NCBI GenBank assembly: GCA_027069645.1
Contig: JALXEI010000094.1
Coordinates: 1 to 7,202, forward strand
DNA from: Hyphomicrobiales bacterium
Lineage (GTDB): Bacteria > Pseudomonadota > Alphaproteobacteria > Rhizobiales > JAKIUO01
Reading direction: 5' to 3'
Length of the DNA stretch: 7,202 nucleotides
A model generated the notes under the pieces. The model saw nothing but the letters and a program-made list of their open reading frames with translations, did no database searches and was not told where the DNA came from. Position numbers and translations under genes: made by a program. How positions within the stretch are numbered: the stretch's first letter is position 1; each line of letters starts with the position of its first letter. This document shows, in pieces, positions 7,107 through 7,202 of the stretch.

Positions 7107-7202
7107 ATGAAAACCACCCTCATCTGCACCGTCGGCGGCTCACACGAGCCCATTGTCAAGGCGATCGAGTCGCTGCGGCCGGATCTTGTCGCCTTCGTCT
7201 GT
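7107..7202 (+). CDS. Probable CARF-domain CRISPR ancillary protein, N-terminal 32 residues (3' end outside window)
   Basis: Only the first 32 codons are present. The start MKTTLICTVGGSHEP followed by IVKAIESLRPDLVAFVC has the shape of a CARF-domain beginning: a first beta strand, a glycine/serine ligand-binding turn (VGGS), a helix, and a second strand ending near a Cys. I associate this pattern with the TIGR02710/Csm6-like family of CRISPR ancillary proteins. Such proteins sense cyclic oligoadenylate made by Cas10 and switch on a C-terminal effector, often a HEPN RNase. The effector domain here lies beyond the window, so its kind (RNase, DNase or other) cannot be told. GGAG at 7098-7101 with a 5-base spacer supports the ATG. 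Its place directly after csm5, with an intact cyclase in Cas10, fits the role. A different Rossmann-like protein is possible from so short a stretch. Confidence 0.68.
   Translation, partial: MKTTLICTVGGSHEPIVKAIESLRPDLVAFVC

Noticed and set aside
1..7202. Search for CRISPR repeats, tRNA or rRNA genes, and insertion-sequence ends
   Set aside because: No regularly spaced repeats, no cloverleaf-like stretch and no terminal inverted repeats or transposase motifs were seen; nearly all bases are used by the genes listed.

Overview
The window is an almost complete type III-A (Csm) CRISPR effector operon on the plus strand. It is flanked upstream by the 3' end of an unrelated-looking gene and downstream by the first 32 codons of a probable CARF-domain gene. 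Codons are GC-rich: about 62% G+C by hand count in sample stretches of csm3 and csm4. The protein sequences look like those of Pseudomonadota, perhaps a gammaproteobacterium. That assignment is an inference from overall sequence character; nothing in the window fixes the taxon.

Layout: 1-501 is the C-terminal part of a DUF2130-family protein. After a 51-base gap comes cas10/csm1 (553-3252), then csm2 (3266-3709), csm3 (3712-4422), csm4 (4432-5376) and csm5 (5373-7046). These five genes are packed as one transcription unit: gaps of 13, 2 and 9 bases, then a 4-base ATGA overlap. Most have good Shine-Dalgarno sequences, two of them built into the preceding stop codon. A 60-base gap follows, and the last gene begins at 7107 and runs off the window. 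No CRISPR array, cas6, cas1 or cas2 lies inside the window, so crRNA processing and adaptation must be encoded elsewhere if the system works.

How the genes fit together: Cas10 (large subunit) and Csm4 should cap the 5' end of the crRNA, Csm3 should form the crRNA-binding backbone that cuts target RNA, Csm2 should fill the small-subunit filament, and Csm5 should cap the 3' end. The visible active sites are intact: the HD nuclease motif and the GGDD cyclase motif of Cas10, and the catalytic Asp of Csm3. The complex is therefore predicted to cut target RNA, to have HD nuclease (DNase) potential and to make cyclic oligoadenylate. The CARF-like gene immediately downstream is the natural candidate to sense that messenger.

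The points most worth a second look are a long C-terminal extension on Csm5 (a charged coiled coil plus an 86-residue domain of markedly lower G+C), a half-lost zinc-binding motif in Cas10, the truncated CARF gene, and the DUF2130 gene lying directly upstream in the same direction. The core system itself is a known type, not a new one.
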